Source: DATLCI01 sp046714215 (GTDB lineage: Bacteria > Acidobacteriota > Terriglobia > Terriglobales > Acidobacteriaceae). From it: a stretch of 23,762 bases of DNA. The notes beneath the pieces are model-generated. The model searched no databases and was not told the origin of the DNA. It was given only the letters and a program-made list of their open reading frames with translations. The DNA is taken from assembly GCA_046714215.1 (NCBI GenBank), contig JBKKBM010000228.1:1-23762 (forward strand), given 5' to 3'. The position numbers were made by a program, and so were the translations under genes. Of the stretch, positions 7,494-14,531 are shown piece by piece; position 1 is the stretch's first letter; each line of letters opens with the position of its first letter.

Positions 7494-8249
7494 ATGATGC
7501 GCCCAACTTTGGCTACAATCCCACATCCGGCGGAAGGTCTTCTGCTGTCGGGCGAGGTGCAAACGCCTCCTGCGGACGTCTGTGTGCCTGGGCGGGTGCC
7601 CGGGCGGCGGCCTCTGCTCAAGCGGTTGCTGGTGATCGCCTTCTGCTATTTCTTCATCCGCACCTTCATCGGTGAAGCTGCGCTGGTCCCCACCTCCTCG
7701 ATGGAGGGCACCATTCTGGTGGGCGACCACATCCTGATGAACAAACTGCTCTATGGGCCGCAGATCCCCTTCACCCGGTGGCGGCTACCGTTCATCCGCG
7801 AGGTGGAGCGCAAGGACATCATCGCCTTCTATTATCCGCGGAATGCGGACCTGATATTCCTCAAGCGGGTGGCGGCTGTGGGCGGCGACCGGGTGGAGAT
7901 CCGCGACGACGTCCTTTACGTGAACGACGTCCCGGTGCGGGAGCCGCATGCCCGGTTCGATCGCCGTCCGTGGCGACGGCATCCGGAGAACATACGTGCC
8001 CGCGTGGTGCCCCAGGGCCATTTGTTCGTGCTGGGCGATAATCGCGACAACTCCGACGACAGCCGCTACTGGGGCACCGTGCCGGTCAGGAATGTGATCG
8101 GCGAGCCGCTGGTGGTCTACTGGTCTTACGACGCGCCTTCCTCTGCCTGGCTGGAAAAGAACCCGGGGCGGCAACTGGATTTCTACGGCAGCATCGTGAC
8201 CAACCTCTTCGCCCGAACGCGCTGGTCCCGGACCGGCTTTATCCTGTAA
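7494..8249 (+). CDS. lepB: Signal peptidase I
   Basis: A type I leader peptidase (S26) that cleaves signal peptides of exported preproteins at the outer face of the inner membrane. One N-terminal membrane segment (LLKRLLVIAFCYFFIRTFIG) is followed by the Ser box, VPTSSMEGTILVGDHILMNK, with the nucleophile Ser just before MEGT. The general-base Lys lies in DLIFLKRVAAVGGD, and GHLFVLGDNRDNSDDSRYWG is the conserved box near the C-terminus. The start is uncertain. ATG 7494 or 7497 gives about 251 residues with a Pro-rich lead-in. GTG 7557 gives 230 residues and lies 37 nt after TACAAT (7514-7519), a plausible -10, so it may be the true start. ATG 7428 and GTG 7383 (inside the repeat) are less likely. 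The enzyme would serve the many exported proteins here. Confidence 0.92.
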   Translation: MMRPTLATIPHPAEGLLLSGEVQTPPADVCVPGRVPGRRPLLKRLLVIAFCYFFIRTFIGEAALVPTSSMEGTILVGDHILMNKLLYGPQIPFTRWRLPFIREVERKDIIAFYYPRNADLIFLKRVAAVGGDRVEIRDDVLYVNDVPVREPHARFDRRPWRRHPENIRARVVPQGHLFVLGDNRDNSDDSRYWGTVPVRNVIGEPLVVYWSYDAPSSAWLEKNPGRQLDFYGSIVTNLFARTRWSRTGFIL

Positions 8250-8296
8250 AACCGCGTAAAAGCCGCATGAACGGCGGGGATGCTACGAGCTAATGT

Positions 8297-8302
8297 TAGA
8301 AT
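8297..8302 (+). promoter_or_regulatory. Candidate -10 element of purM
   Basis: TAGAAT lies 48 nt before the TTG start of purM, which would give a leader of about 40 nt that includes the AAGAGAG ribosome-binding site. No -35 consensus is evident. The same hexamer occurs at the Trm112-like gene. Confidence 0.35.
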
Positions 8303-8350
8303 GATGTTTCCCTGAAGCAAGCGCTGATAGCCCCCGAGAAGAGAGTTACT

Positions 8351-9406
8351 TTGCCCCAGCCAAAAAACACAGCCACCAAAACCGTCACGTATGCGGACGC
8401 GGGCGTCGACATCCAGCGCGCCAATAAAACCAAACAGCGCATCAAGTATCTGGCGCAGAAGACCTTCAACCGCGGCGTGTTGAGCGATATTGGCGGCTTT
8501 GGCGGACTGTTTGCCATCGACAAGACGAAGTTCCGCGATCCCGTGCTGGTCTCGAGCGTTGACGGCGTAGGCACCAAGCTAAAAGTGGCCTTCCAGATGA
8601 GAGTTCATCACACCGTGGGCGCGGACCTGGTCAACCACTGCGTGAATGACATTGCCGTCCAAGGCGCCACGCCCCTCTTCTTCATGGACTACCTGGCCAG
8701 CAGCCGACTCGATCCGGAGGTGACGGAGAAGGTCATCGCCGGCATTGCCGACGCTTGCCGCCACAACGGCTGCGCACTGATCGGTGGCGAGACTGCGGAG
8801 ATGCCCGGCTTCTATCCGCCCGGAGAATATGACTTGGCCGGATTCATAGTTGGGGTGGTCGATCGCGCGAAGATCATCACCGGAGAAAAAGTCCAGCCGG
8901 GTGACGTGCTGGTGGGACTGCCCTCGAACGGACTGCACACCAACGGCTACTCGCTGGCGCGCAAGCTGTTGTTCGAAGTGGCGCGCTACTCGCCGGACAA
9001 ATACGTGAACGAGTTAAAGAACAAAGTGGGCAACGAGTTGATGCGGACCCATAAGAGCTACTGGCCGGTCATCCGCCGGCTGGTGGATTCTGATTGCGTG
9101 ACCGCCATGGCCCATATCACTGGCGGCGGCATCACGGAGAACCTGCCCCGAGTGCTGCCCAAGGGCACGGGCGGGCTGGTGGAGATAGGCTCATGGCCGG
9201 TACCACCCCTCTTCGAACACCTGCAGAAGCTGGGCAACGTGGCGCAAGAAGAGATGATGCGCACCTTTAATATGGGCATTGGCATGGTGCTGGTGGTGCC
9301 GTCGAAGAAATTCAAGAAGGCGCAGACATTGATCGACCGCGCCGGCGAGAAGTGCTACACCATCGGTCGCGTGACCAAGGGCGAGCATAAGGTCACCTAT
9401 AGCTAA
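8351..9406 (+). CDS. purM: Phosphoribosylformylglycinamidine cyclo-ligase (AIR synthetase)
   Basis: Closes the imidazole ring in the fifth step of de novo purine synthesis, turning FGAM plus ATP into AIR in the cytoplasm. The 351-residue protein has the family landmarks in order: TYADAGVDI at the N-terminus, SSVDGVGTKLKVA, the metal and substrate segment VGADLVNHCVNDIAVQGA, GGETAEMPGFY, the LPSNGLHTNGYSLAR loop, and HITGGGITENLPRVLP in the ATP-grasp-unrelated C-terminal domain. Length is typical. The start is TTG 8351 with AAGAGAG about 5 nt upstream; no in-frame ATG precedes MPQPKNTATK. A bulged hairpin follows the stop (9415-9449). purN lies 211 bp downstream, so the two purine genes are neighbours but probably have separate promoters. 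Confidence 0.97.
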   Translation: MPQPKNTATKTVTYADAGVDIQRANKTKQRIKYLAQKTFNRGVLSDIGGFGGLFAIDKTKFRDPVLVSSVDGVGTKLKVAFQMRVHHTVGADLVNHCVNDIAVQGATPLFFMDYLASSRLDPEVTEKVIAGIADACRHNGCALIGGETAEMPGFYPPGEYDLAGFIVGVVDRAKIITGEKVQPGDVLVGLPSNGLHTNGYSLARKLLFEVARYSPDKYVNELKNKVGNELMRTHKSYWPVIRRLVDSDCVTAMAHITGGGITENLPRVLPKGTGGLVEIGSWPVPPLFEHLQKLGNVAQEEMMRTFNMGIGMVLVVPSKKFKKAQTLIDRAGEKCYTIGRVTKGEHKVTYS

Positions 9407-9414
9407 TCATCCCC

Positions 9415-9449
9415 GGGCAGAACAACGGCGCTGTGCGCCTGTTCCGCCC
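9415..9449 (+). terminator. Long bulged hairpin downstream of purM
   Basis: GGGC (9415-9418) pairs with GCCC (9446-9449), GAACA (9420-9424) with TGTTC (9440-9444), and GGCGC (9427-9431) with GCGCC (9435-9439) around a TGT loop. One mismatch and a 2-nt bulge interrupt an otherwise 14-bp stem. There is no T-tract, so intrinsic termination is uncertain. Confidence 0.5.
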
Positions 9450-9525
9450 TCGCGCTCTGCTCGCGCAATTCGGCGCTCGCTCCGCGCTCACCCGCCAGCT
9501 GCAAGCATTAACTCATTTCTTCCGC

Positions 9526-9560
9526 ATTCCTTCGTGTCCTTGGTGTCCTTCGTGGTGAAA
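9526..9560 (+). repeat. CTTCGTGTCCTTCGTGG-type intergenic repeat
   Basis: Consists of two near-identical short units, TTCGTGTCCTT and GTGTCCTTCGTGG, ending in TGAAA. A related copy lies before dut (10405-10453), and more distant ones lie before tyrS (11237-11262) and at 634-699. It ends 44 bp before the purN -10-like hexamer. Confidence 0.5.
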
Positions 9561-9604
9561 GCTTTTGCTTTCGGGTCTAGCCATTCCTGAGAAACTATCC
9601 CATT

Positions 9605-9610
9605 TACAAT
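9605..9610 (+). promoter_or_regulatory. Candidate -10 element, leaderless start of purN
   Basis: TACAAT ends 7 nt before ATG 9618, with TGCTGCC between and no ribosome-binding site. Initiation would fall at or next to the A of the start codon. Confidence 0.55.
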
Positions 9611-9617
9611 TGCTGCC

Positions 9618-10220
9618 ATGAAACGCCTAGGCATCCTGCTCTCAGGCCGCGGGTCGAACTTTGAGGCCATCGCCGACCACGTAAAGGCAGGCAAGCTCGC
9701 GGCGGAGATTGCCATCGTCATTTCCAATCGTCCGGACGCGCCGGGAATCGAATCCGCGCGCCGGCGCGGCCTGAATGCCGTGGTGATCCCCTCAAAGCTG
9801 CGCGACCGCGAAGAGCATGACGCGGAAGTGATCGCCGTACTGAGAAAAGCTGATGTCGATCTCATCTGCCTGGCCGGTTACATGCGCCTGCTCTCCGCGA
9901 AGTTCATCCAGGCATTTCCGGAGAAGATTCTGAACATCCATCCCTCGCTGCTGCCCGCGTTTCCCGGCCTCGATGCGCAGAAGCAAGCGCTCGAATACGG
10001 AGTGAAGGTCACGGGTTGCACCGTGCATTTCGTCGACGAGCATCTCGACCACGGCCCCGTCGTGCTGCAATCGGCGGTGCCCGTCCTCGACACTGACACG
10101 GTGGAGACGCTATCCGCCCGCATCCTCCGCGAAGAACATCTCGCTTATAGCGAAGCCATTCGGCGGGTGTTGTCGGACGAGTTCGAGATCAGCGGGCGCC
10201 GCGTGGTGAGGCGGGATTAA
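9618..10220 (+). CDS. purN: Phosphoribosylglycinamide formyltransferase (10-formyl-THF dependent)
   Basis: Transfers a formyl group from 10-formyltetrahydrofolate to GAR in the third step of purine synthesis. The 200-residue protein is full length. GRGSNF near the N-terminus binds the GAR phosphate, NIHPSLLPAFPG holds the catalytic Asn and His, and HFVDEHLDHGPVV holds the catalytic Asp. The segment after FPG reads LDAQKQAL, a common variant of the Escherichia coli sequence. Its cofactor is made by FolD, encoded in this window at 16361-17314. ATG 9618 directly follows a TACAAT hexamer with 7 nt between, so translation is probably leaderless. The next gene, dut, is separated by an inverted-repeat element. 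Confidence 0.96.
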   Translation: MKRLGILLSGRGSNFEAIADHVKAGKLAAEIAIVISNRPDAPGIESARRRGLNAVVIPSKLRDREEHDAEVIAVLRKADVDLICLAGYMRLLSAKFIQAFPEKILNIHPSLLPAFPGLDAQKQALEYGVKVTGCTVHFVDEHLDHGPVVLQSAVPVLDTDTVETLSARILREEHLAYSEAIRRVLSDEFEISGRRVVRRD

Positions 10221-10374
10221 CTCTTACTTGTGGCACAGGCTCTCTGGTTCCAAAATGATCCTGTGGTCGGGGCAGAAATGTATCAGGAAGCAGCCCTCTT
10301 TATCTGGGAGGGGCATGACTTCAGTCGTGCCGTAAAGCTGGAGCAGTAACCGGCTTTAGCCACTGAGGTAAGAG
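10221..10374. mobile_element. MITE-like or REP-like element with inverted ends and internal hairpins
   Basis: The ends are complementary: CTCTTAC (10221-10227) pairs with GTAAGAG (10368-10374), and after a bulge GTGGC (10230-10234) pairs with GCCAC (10359-10363). Inside are two adjacent hairpins: GGCATGACT/AGTCGTGCC (10312-10331, 2-nt loop, one wobble) and TAAAGCTGG/CCGGCTTTA (10333-10358, one wobble). The left half (10235-10311) has no obvious pairing. No coding frame is apparent. The GACTTCAGTCGTGCC hairpin resembles REP-type palindromes I associate with acidobacterial genomes (from memory). It begins immediately after the purN stop codon. Confidence 0.5.
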
Positions 10375-10404
10375 CTTAGGCAAGCCACGCATTCGTGTTC
10401 CTTT

Positions 10405-10453
10405 CCATTCCTTCGTGTCCTTCGAGGTTCAACTTCTCGCGGTTCCTCGCGGT
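10405..10453 (+). repeat. CTTCGTGTCCTTCGAGG-type intergenic repeat upstream of dut
   Basis: CATTCCTTCGTGTCCTTCG repeats the wording of 9526-9560, then CTCGCGGTTCCTCGCGGT adds a second short tandem unit. It runs directly into the TAAACT hexamer of dut, so the repeat may supply the upstream part of the promoter. Confidence 0.45.
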
Positions 10454-10458
10454 AAACT
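10453..10458 (+). promoter_or_regulatory. Candidate -10 element, leaderless start of dut
   Basis: TAAACT ends 7 nt before ATG 10466 (GGAAACC between). The spacing equals that at purN and the Trm112-like gene. Confidence 0.4.
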
Positions 10459-10465
10459 GGAAACC

Positions 10466-10900
10466 ATGCTCAAAGTTAAGCTGCTCCACCCCCGCGCTAA
10501 GGCTCCAACGGTAGCTCATCCCGGCGAAGACCTGGGCTATGACATTTTTTCCGCCGTGGACGTCACCCTTGCCCCGCGCGGCTCCGCGCTGGTCCCCACC
10601 GGCATCTCTGTCGAGTTAACGGGAAATGCCGGAGAGCCGATGGGCGCGTTGCTGCGCGACAAATCCTCGCTCGCCTCACGTCGGCTGATCATCACGGCCG
10701 GGGTGATCGATTCGGGCTACCGCGGTGAGATCAAAGTGGTGATGGAGAACCTGGCCGACGCGCCCAATGAGATCCACGCGGGCGACAAGATCGCCAACCT
10801 GATTCCCTACCCTGTGCTTACGGGCGCGGTGGAAGTAGTGGAAGATCTCGCGGAGTCAAGCCGCAAGGGCGGGGGATTCGGCTCCAGTGGAAGGAAATGA
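10466..10900 (+). CDS. dut: dUTP diphosphatase (dUTPase)
   Basis: Hydrolyses dUTP to dUMP and pyrophosphate, keeping uracil out of DNA and feeding dTMP synthesis. The 144-residue protein has all five trimeric-dUTPase motifs: EDLGYDIFSA (motif 1, catalytic Asp), LLRDKSSLAS (motif 2), ITAGVIDSGYRGEI (motif 3, uracil hairpin), HAGDKIANLIPYPV (motif 4) and the C-terminal P-loop-like GGGFGSSGRK (motif 5, closes over the phosphates). Length is usual. The frame extends upstream to 10415 through the intergenic repeat, but ATG 10466 is the start supported by homology. The stop overlaps the possible ATG at 10897 of the next gene, so dut and the ABM gene are probably co-transcribed. Confidence 0.96.
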   Translation: MLKVKLLHPRAKAPTVAHPGEDLGYDIFSAVDVTLAPRGSALVPTGISVELTGNAGEPMGALLRDKSSLASRRLIITAGVIDSGYRGEIKVVMENLADAPNEIHAGDKIANLIPYPVLTGAVEVVEDLAESSRKGGGFGSSGRK

Positions 10901-10902
10901 TC

Positions 10903-11187
10903 ATGATCTGCCTCAATGTCCTCCTCAAAGTGAAGCCCGGCACCGAAGCTGAGGTCGCCGCGCTGTTCAAGCCCCTGACGGAAGCCAGCCGTAAGGAACC
11001 GGGCTGCCGGATGTACATCGCCCACCAGCACCGCGACGACCCCACGCGCTTCCTTGTTTATGAGCAATATGACGACGATGCCGCGCTCGACGCTCACCGC
11101 AACTCCGCGCACTTCAAGCAGTATGCCGCCGAGGGGTTCTATCGGCACGTGACCGACCGCCAGGTGGATATCTTTAGACCCTTGTGA
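10903..11187 (+). CDS. ABM-domain (antibiotic biosynthesis monooxygenase-like, YgiN-like) protein
   Basis: A 94-residue protein with the dimeric ferredoxin-like ABM fold: beta strand (ICLNVLLKVKPG), helix (TEAEVAALFKPLTEASRKEPGC), strand, then RFLVYEQYDDDAALDAHRNSAHFKQYA. The last block is the signature of YgiN-like quinol monooxygenases and related heme- or quinone-handling proteins. The substrate is unknown. Two starts are possible. ATG 10897 overlaps the dut stop (ATGA) but has GGAAGG only 2 nt away; ATG 10903 has the same site at 8 nt and is preferred. It lies in an apparent dut operon and is followed by a repeat and the tyrS promoter. Confidence 0.85.
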   Translation: MICLNVLLKVKPGTEAEVAALFKPLTEASRKEPGCRMYIAHQHRDDPTRFLVYEQYDDDAALDAHRNSAHFKQYAAEGFYRHVTDRQVDIFRPL

Positions 11188-11236
11188 TTCACCCCAGCGG
11201 CACAGAGGAATCATCCGGTTATCACCCGTTCTACCG

Positions 11237-11262
11237 CCTTCTCCGGGCCTCCGCGGTGAATC
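11237..11262 (+). repeat. CTCCGGGCCTCCGCGGTGAA-type repeat upstream of tyrS
   Basis: CTTCTCCGGGCCTCCGCGGT resembles the '(T)TCTCCGCGTCTCCGCG' unit seen inverted at 634-699. It ends 6 bp before TATAAT of tyrS, again placing this family right beside a promoter. Confidence 0.4.
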
Positions 11263-11268
11263 AGCCGT

Positions 11269-11274
11269 TATAAT
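11269..11274 (+). promoter_or_regulatory. -10 element, near-leaderless start of tyrS
   Basis: A perfect TATAAT with 9 nt (CGAAACCCA) to ATG 11284. The leader would be 0-3 nt and contains no ribosome-binding site. No TTGACA-like -35 is seen 16-18 bp upstream. Confidence 0.6.
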
Positions 11275-11283
11275 CGAAACCCA

Positions 11284-12528
11284 ATGTCCCGATTCAAGCC
11301 GGTAGACGAACAACTCGCCTACATCAAGAAGGGCGCCGCTGAGATCATCCGCGAAGCGGAACTCAAGGAGAAGCTCGAGCACTCCTACAAGTCCGGGAAG
11401 CCGCTCAAGGTCAAGGCCGGCTTCGATCCCACCGCGCCCGACCTGCATCTGGGCCACACCGTGCTCATCCGTAAGCTGAAACATTTTCAGGACATGGGCC
11501 ACACCGTCATCTTTCTTATCGGCGATTTTACCGGACTGATCGGCGACCCCACCGGGCGTTCGGTCACGCGTCCCCCGCTTTCGCGAGAGGACATCGCGCG
11601 CAACGCCGAGACTTACAAGGCGCAGGTCTTCAAGATCCTCGACAGTGGAAAGACAGTGGTCGATTTCAATAACCGCTGGTTCGGCAAGTTCAGTGCGCAT
11701 GACTTCGTGCGCCTGGCCGCTAAATACACGGTGTCGCAGATGCTGGAGCGCGAGGACTTTCACCAACGCTTCCAGGCGGAAAAGCCCATCGCCATCCACG
11801 AGTTGCTGTATCCGCTGGCGCAGGGTTACGACTCAGTAGCGCTCGAGGCTGACGTCGAACTGGGAGGCACCGACCAGAAATTCAACCTGCTTGTGGGCCG
11901 CGAACTGCAACGTTCGTATGGACAGCCGTCACAAGTAGTGCTGACCATGCCCATCCTAGAAGGGCTGGACGGCGTGCAGAAGATGTCGAAGTCGCTGGGC
12001 AACGCCATCGGCATCGCCGACCCCGCGCGCGATATGTACGGGAAACTGATGTCCATCTCTGACGAGCTGATGTGGCGCTACTGGCTGCTGCTGACCGACG
12101 TGCCGGAAGATAAGATTGCGGTGCTGAAGCGGCGGTGCGCTGCGGGCGAAGCCCATCCCATGAAGGTGAAGAAGGAATTGGCCAAGCGCATCACCCAGGA
12201 CTTCCACGGCGAAGCGGCGGCGTTGCAGGCGGCGGAGGACTGGGAAAAGCAGTTCCAGCGGTCGGAAGTACCGGAAGATGTGGAGACGGTAGAAGTACAG
12301 TATGCCGACGTTGCCTCCAGCGACGGCAAGACGGTGAAGCTCGAGAAGTTGCTACACCGCAGCGGCTTGGCTGATTCCGTGACCGATGGAGCCCGCAAGA
12401 TCAAAGCAAAAGCCGTAAGGATCGGTAGCGAGGTGAAAGCTGATTCTGCTCTGCTGGTCGACAAATTCCCATTCGATGTCACTATCAGGGTAGGCCGTAA
12501 GCTGAAAAGGATCCTGGTCAAGCGTTGA
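11284..12528 (+). CDS. tyrS: Tyrosyl-tRNA synthetase
   Basis: Class I aminoacyl-tRNA synthetase that charges tRNA-Tyr with tyrosine. The 414-residue protein has the HIGH-type motif HLGH (residues 55-58, in APDLHLGHTV), a tyrosine-pocket region (GDFTGLIGDPTGRS), and KMSKS (233-237, in VQKMSKSLGN). A C-terminal S4-like RNA-binding domain covers about 340-414 (KLEKLLHRSGLADS...KLKRILVKR). The domain order fits the bacterial TyrZ-like group. ATG 11284 lies 9 nt after a perfect TATAAT and has no Shine-Dalgarno, so the mRNA is probably leaderless. The stop TGA is 2 nt before the lipid-kinase ATG, implying co-transcription and coupled translation. Confidence 0.97.
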   Translation: MSRFKPVDEQLAYIKKGAAEIIREAELKEKLEHSYKSGKPLKVKAGFDPTAPDLHLGHTVLIRKLKHFQDMGHTVIFLIGDFTGLIGDPTGRSVTRPPLSREDIARNAETYKAQVFKILDSGKTVVDFNNRWFGKFSAHDFVRLAAKYTVSQMLEREDFHQRFQAEKPIAIHELLYPLAQGYDSVALEADVELGGTDQKFNLLVGRELQRSYGQPSQVVLTMPILEGLDGVQKMSKSLGNAIGIADPARDMYGKLMSISDELMWRYWLLLTDVPEDKIAVLKRRCAAGEAHPMKVKKELAKRITQDFHGEAAALQAAEDWEKQFQRSEVPEDVETVEVQYADVASSDGKTVKLEKLLHRSGLADSVTDGARKIKAKAVRIGSEVKADSALLVDKFPFDVTIRVGRKLKRILVKR

Positions 12529-12530
12529 CC

Positions 12531-13403
12531 ATGACCATCCTCGCCATCCTGGGCCCGCGCTCCCGCCCTGGAGATGTCGCCCTCTTTCGGCAACCATTCC
12601 CTGCTCTAAAGCTCCTCGAGACGCCTGACGCCGCTACGGTAGAAGCAAATCTCGAGCATGCCGACCTTGCCCTCATCTTCGGAGGTGACGGCACTCTGCA
12701 CCGCCACCTCAATGCGCTGGTCGAGGCCAAGACGACTACTCTCGTCGTTCCGAGTGGCAGTGGCAATGATTTTGCCGTGGTGAATGGCATCCGCCGTGCC
12801 CCTGACGCGGCGCAACTCTTCGCCGAATTCCTACAAGGAAACGCACAGCCGCACGAAGCAGATCTCGGCATCGTCCGCACCGCCGACGGCCAGTCGCGCC
12901 ATTTCTCGTGCTGCGCCAACGTTGGGCTCGATGCCGACGCTACCCGCCGCGCCAACGCCCTGCCCGCATGGATCAAGGCCCGCAGCGGGTATCTGCTAGG
13001 CGGGCTTGGCGCTGTGATTAATTACCAACCCCGAAAACTTACGGTGTTGCGAGGCGGAGAAATCATGCTCGCGGAAAAAGGCTGGTTCGTCGCCGTCAGC
13101 AATACGCCAATCTATGGTGGGGGGCTGCCGATCGCGCCGCACGCCAGCATCTGGGACGGTGAACTCGACATCACCTGCCTCCGCGAGACGCCGCGCTGGA
13201 ACATCATCCGGCATTACCCCAAGATCCTGAGCGGGACGCACGTGCAATTGCCGGTGGTCAAAACCTTTCGCGCGCAGCAACTCCGCATGGAGACGGAGAC
13301 GCCGCAGCCGGTCTACTCCGACGGTGACTTTATCGGCGCCACTCCGTGCGACGTCACCGTCGCGCCCGGCGCCTTACGCGTTCTTACCCGCGCCCGCGCA
13401 TGA
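12531..13403 (+). CDS. Diacylglycerol kinase-like lipid kinase (YegS/DagK family)
   Basis: A 290-residue cytosolic or membrane-associated kinase with the DAGK catalytic fold. LALIFGGDGTLHRHLNAL holds the GGDGT nucleotide-binding motif, and VVPSGSGNDFA is the PxGSGND motif. SIWDGELDITCL and DGDFIGATPCDV supply the late acidic residues used for metal and phosphate handling. Related enzymes phosphorylate diacylglycerol, sphingoid bases or undecaprenol; the substrate here is not determined. ATG 12531 lies 2 nt after the tyrS stop. A TTG at 12525 would overlap tyrS and adds only two residues. No convincing ribosome-binding site is close, consistent with coupling to tyrS translation. It could feed the same phospholipid pool as the PLD-like protein, but no link is shown. 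Confidence 0.88.
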   Translation: MTILAILGPRSRPGDVALFRQPFPALKLLETPDAATVEANLEHADLALIFGGDGTLHRHLNALVEAKTTTLVVPSGSGNDFAVVNGIRRAPDAAQLFAEFLQGNAQPHEADLGIVRTADGQSRHFSCCANVGLDADATRRANALPAWIKARSGYLLGGLGAVINYQPRKLTVLRGGEIMLAEKGWFVAVSNTPIYGGGLPIAPHASIWDGELDITCLRETPRWNIIRHYPKILSGTHVQLPVVKTFRAQQLRMETETPQPVYSDGDFIGATPCDVTVAPGALRVLTRARA

Positions 13404-13473
13404 ATCTGAGAGAATAGGAATCCGCGTGAACATACTGGGAACAAATCGATCCTGAACGAGAAAATGCTGCGTT

Positions 13474-14526
13474 ATGAGTGAGGGTAAGGCAAAGATAAGG
13501 GTCGCGGTCATCGGCATTGGCGCTTTCGGGCGCAACCACGCACGCGTGTACGCGGAGTTGCAGAAGCAAGGTGAACCGGTGGAACTGGCGGCCGTGTGCG
13601 ACGCCAATCCGGAGCGTGCCGCCGAACTGGCCATGGAGTTTCGTACCCAGGCCTTCACTTCACTCGATCAGCTGATCCTTAAGGGCAATATCAACGCCGC
13701 CAGCGTAGCCGTGCCTACGGTACATCACCTGGCGGTGGCGCGCACGCTGATGGAAGCCGGCATAGACGTGCTCATCGAAAAACCGGTCGCGACTTCACTG
13801 GAGGAAGCCGACGCCCTCATCCGGCTCGCACGCCAGCGCCATCGCATCGCCATGGTGGGACATCTGGAGCGTTTCAATCCCGCGGTGCGCGCCACGCTGC
13901 CGCTGATCAATCACCCCATGTTCTTTGAAGTACACCGGCTCAGCATCTTCACGCCGCGCGCGCTCGATGTCGACGTGGTGCTTGACCTGATGATCCACGA
14001 CCTCGACATCGTGCTCTCCCTGGTGAATTCGCCGGTGAAGGAAGTGCGCGCCGTGGGCCTGCCCATCCTCAGTCCGAAAGTCGACATTGCTAATGTGCGC
14101 GTGGAATTCGATTCCGGGTGCGTGGCGAATTTCACTGCCAGCCGCGTGAGCACGGAGAAAGTGCGCAAGGTGCGATTCTTCCAGCCGCATCAGTATGTTT
14201 CCATCGACTACGCGAAGCAGGACGTCTTCGCCATCACGGTAGATGCGTCCGTGGCCGCCGATCCGGCCAAGGCGATGGCCACTGCCGCAAGCGATCCGGG
14301 CGCGCTTCCGATACCGGGTCTCAGCCTACAGCGTCCGAAAATCATGAGTGAAGAGCCGCTGCGCGCGGAGTTAAAAGAATTTCTCTCCGCCGTGCGCGAG
14401 CAGCGGACGCCCCTCGTCTCCCTGGAAGAAGGACGCCGCGCCCTGGCGCTGGCTCTCGACATCACCGCCGCGATCGCCGACCATCATCGCCGGGCCGACC
14501 TCGACCGCATCGCTTTGGGACGGTAA
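13474..14526 (+). CDS. Gfo/Idh/MocA-family NAD(P)-dependent oxidoreductase
   Basis: A 350-residue sugar dehydrogenase. The Rossmann motif is at the N-terminus (AVIGIGAFGRNHARVYAEL). EKPVATSLEEAD carries the conserved EKP Lys, and VVLDLMIHDLDIVLSLV carries the active-site His/Asp region. The segment MVGHLERFNPAV resembles the 'GHxERFNPAV' block I associate with UDP-GlcNAc 3-dehydrogenases of lipid A or O-antigen pathways (GnnA/WlbA-like). That is a tentative specificity call, and no aminotransferase or lpx gene is adjacent. ATG 13474 has only a weak purine stretch upstream. The gene ends 5 bp from the stop of the convergent htrA-like gene, leaving no room for a separate terminator. Confidence 0.88.
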   Translation: MSEGKAKIRVAVIGIGAFGRNHARVYAELQKQGEPVELAAVCDANPERAAELAMEFRTQAFTSLDQLILKGNINAASVAVPTVHHLAVARTLMEAGIDVLIEKPVATSLEEADALIRLARQRHRIAMVGHLERFNPAVRATLPLINHPMFFEVHRLSIFTPRALDVDVVLDLMIHDLDIVLSLVNSPVKEVRAVGLPILSPKVDIANVRVEFDSGCVANFTASRVSTEKVRKVRFFQPHQYVSIDYAKQDVFAITVDASVAADPAKAMATAASDPGALPIPGLSLQRPKIMSEEPLRAELKEFLSAVREQRTPLVSLEEGRRALALALDITAAIADHHRRADLDRIALGR

Positions 14527-14531
14527 CGGCG

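Noticed and set aside
10807..11799. 330-codon minus-strand frame
   Set aside because: Antisense across dut, the ABM gene and tyrS, all clearly real; no domain or start signal.
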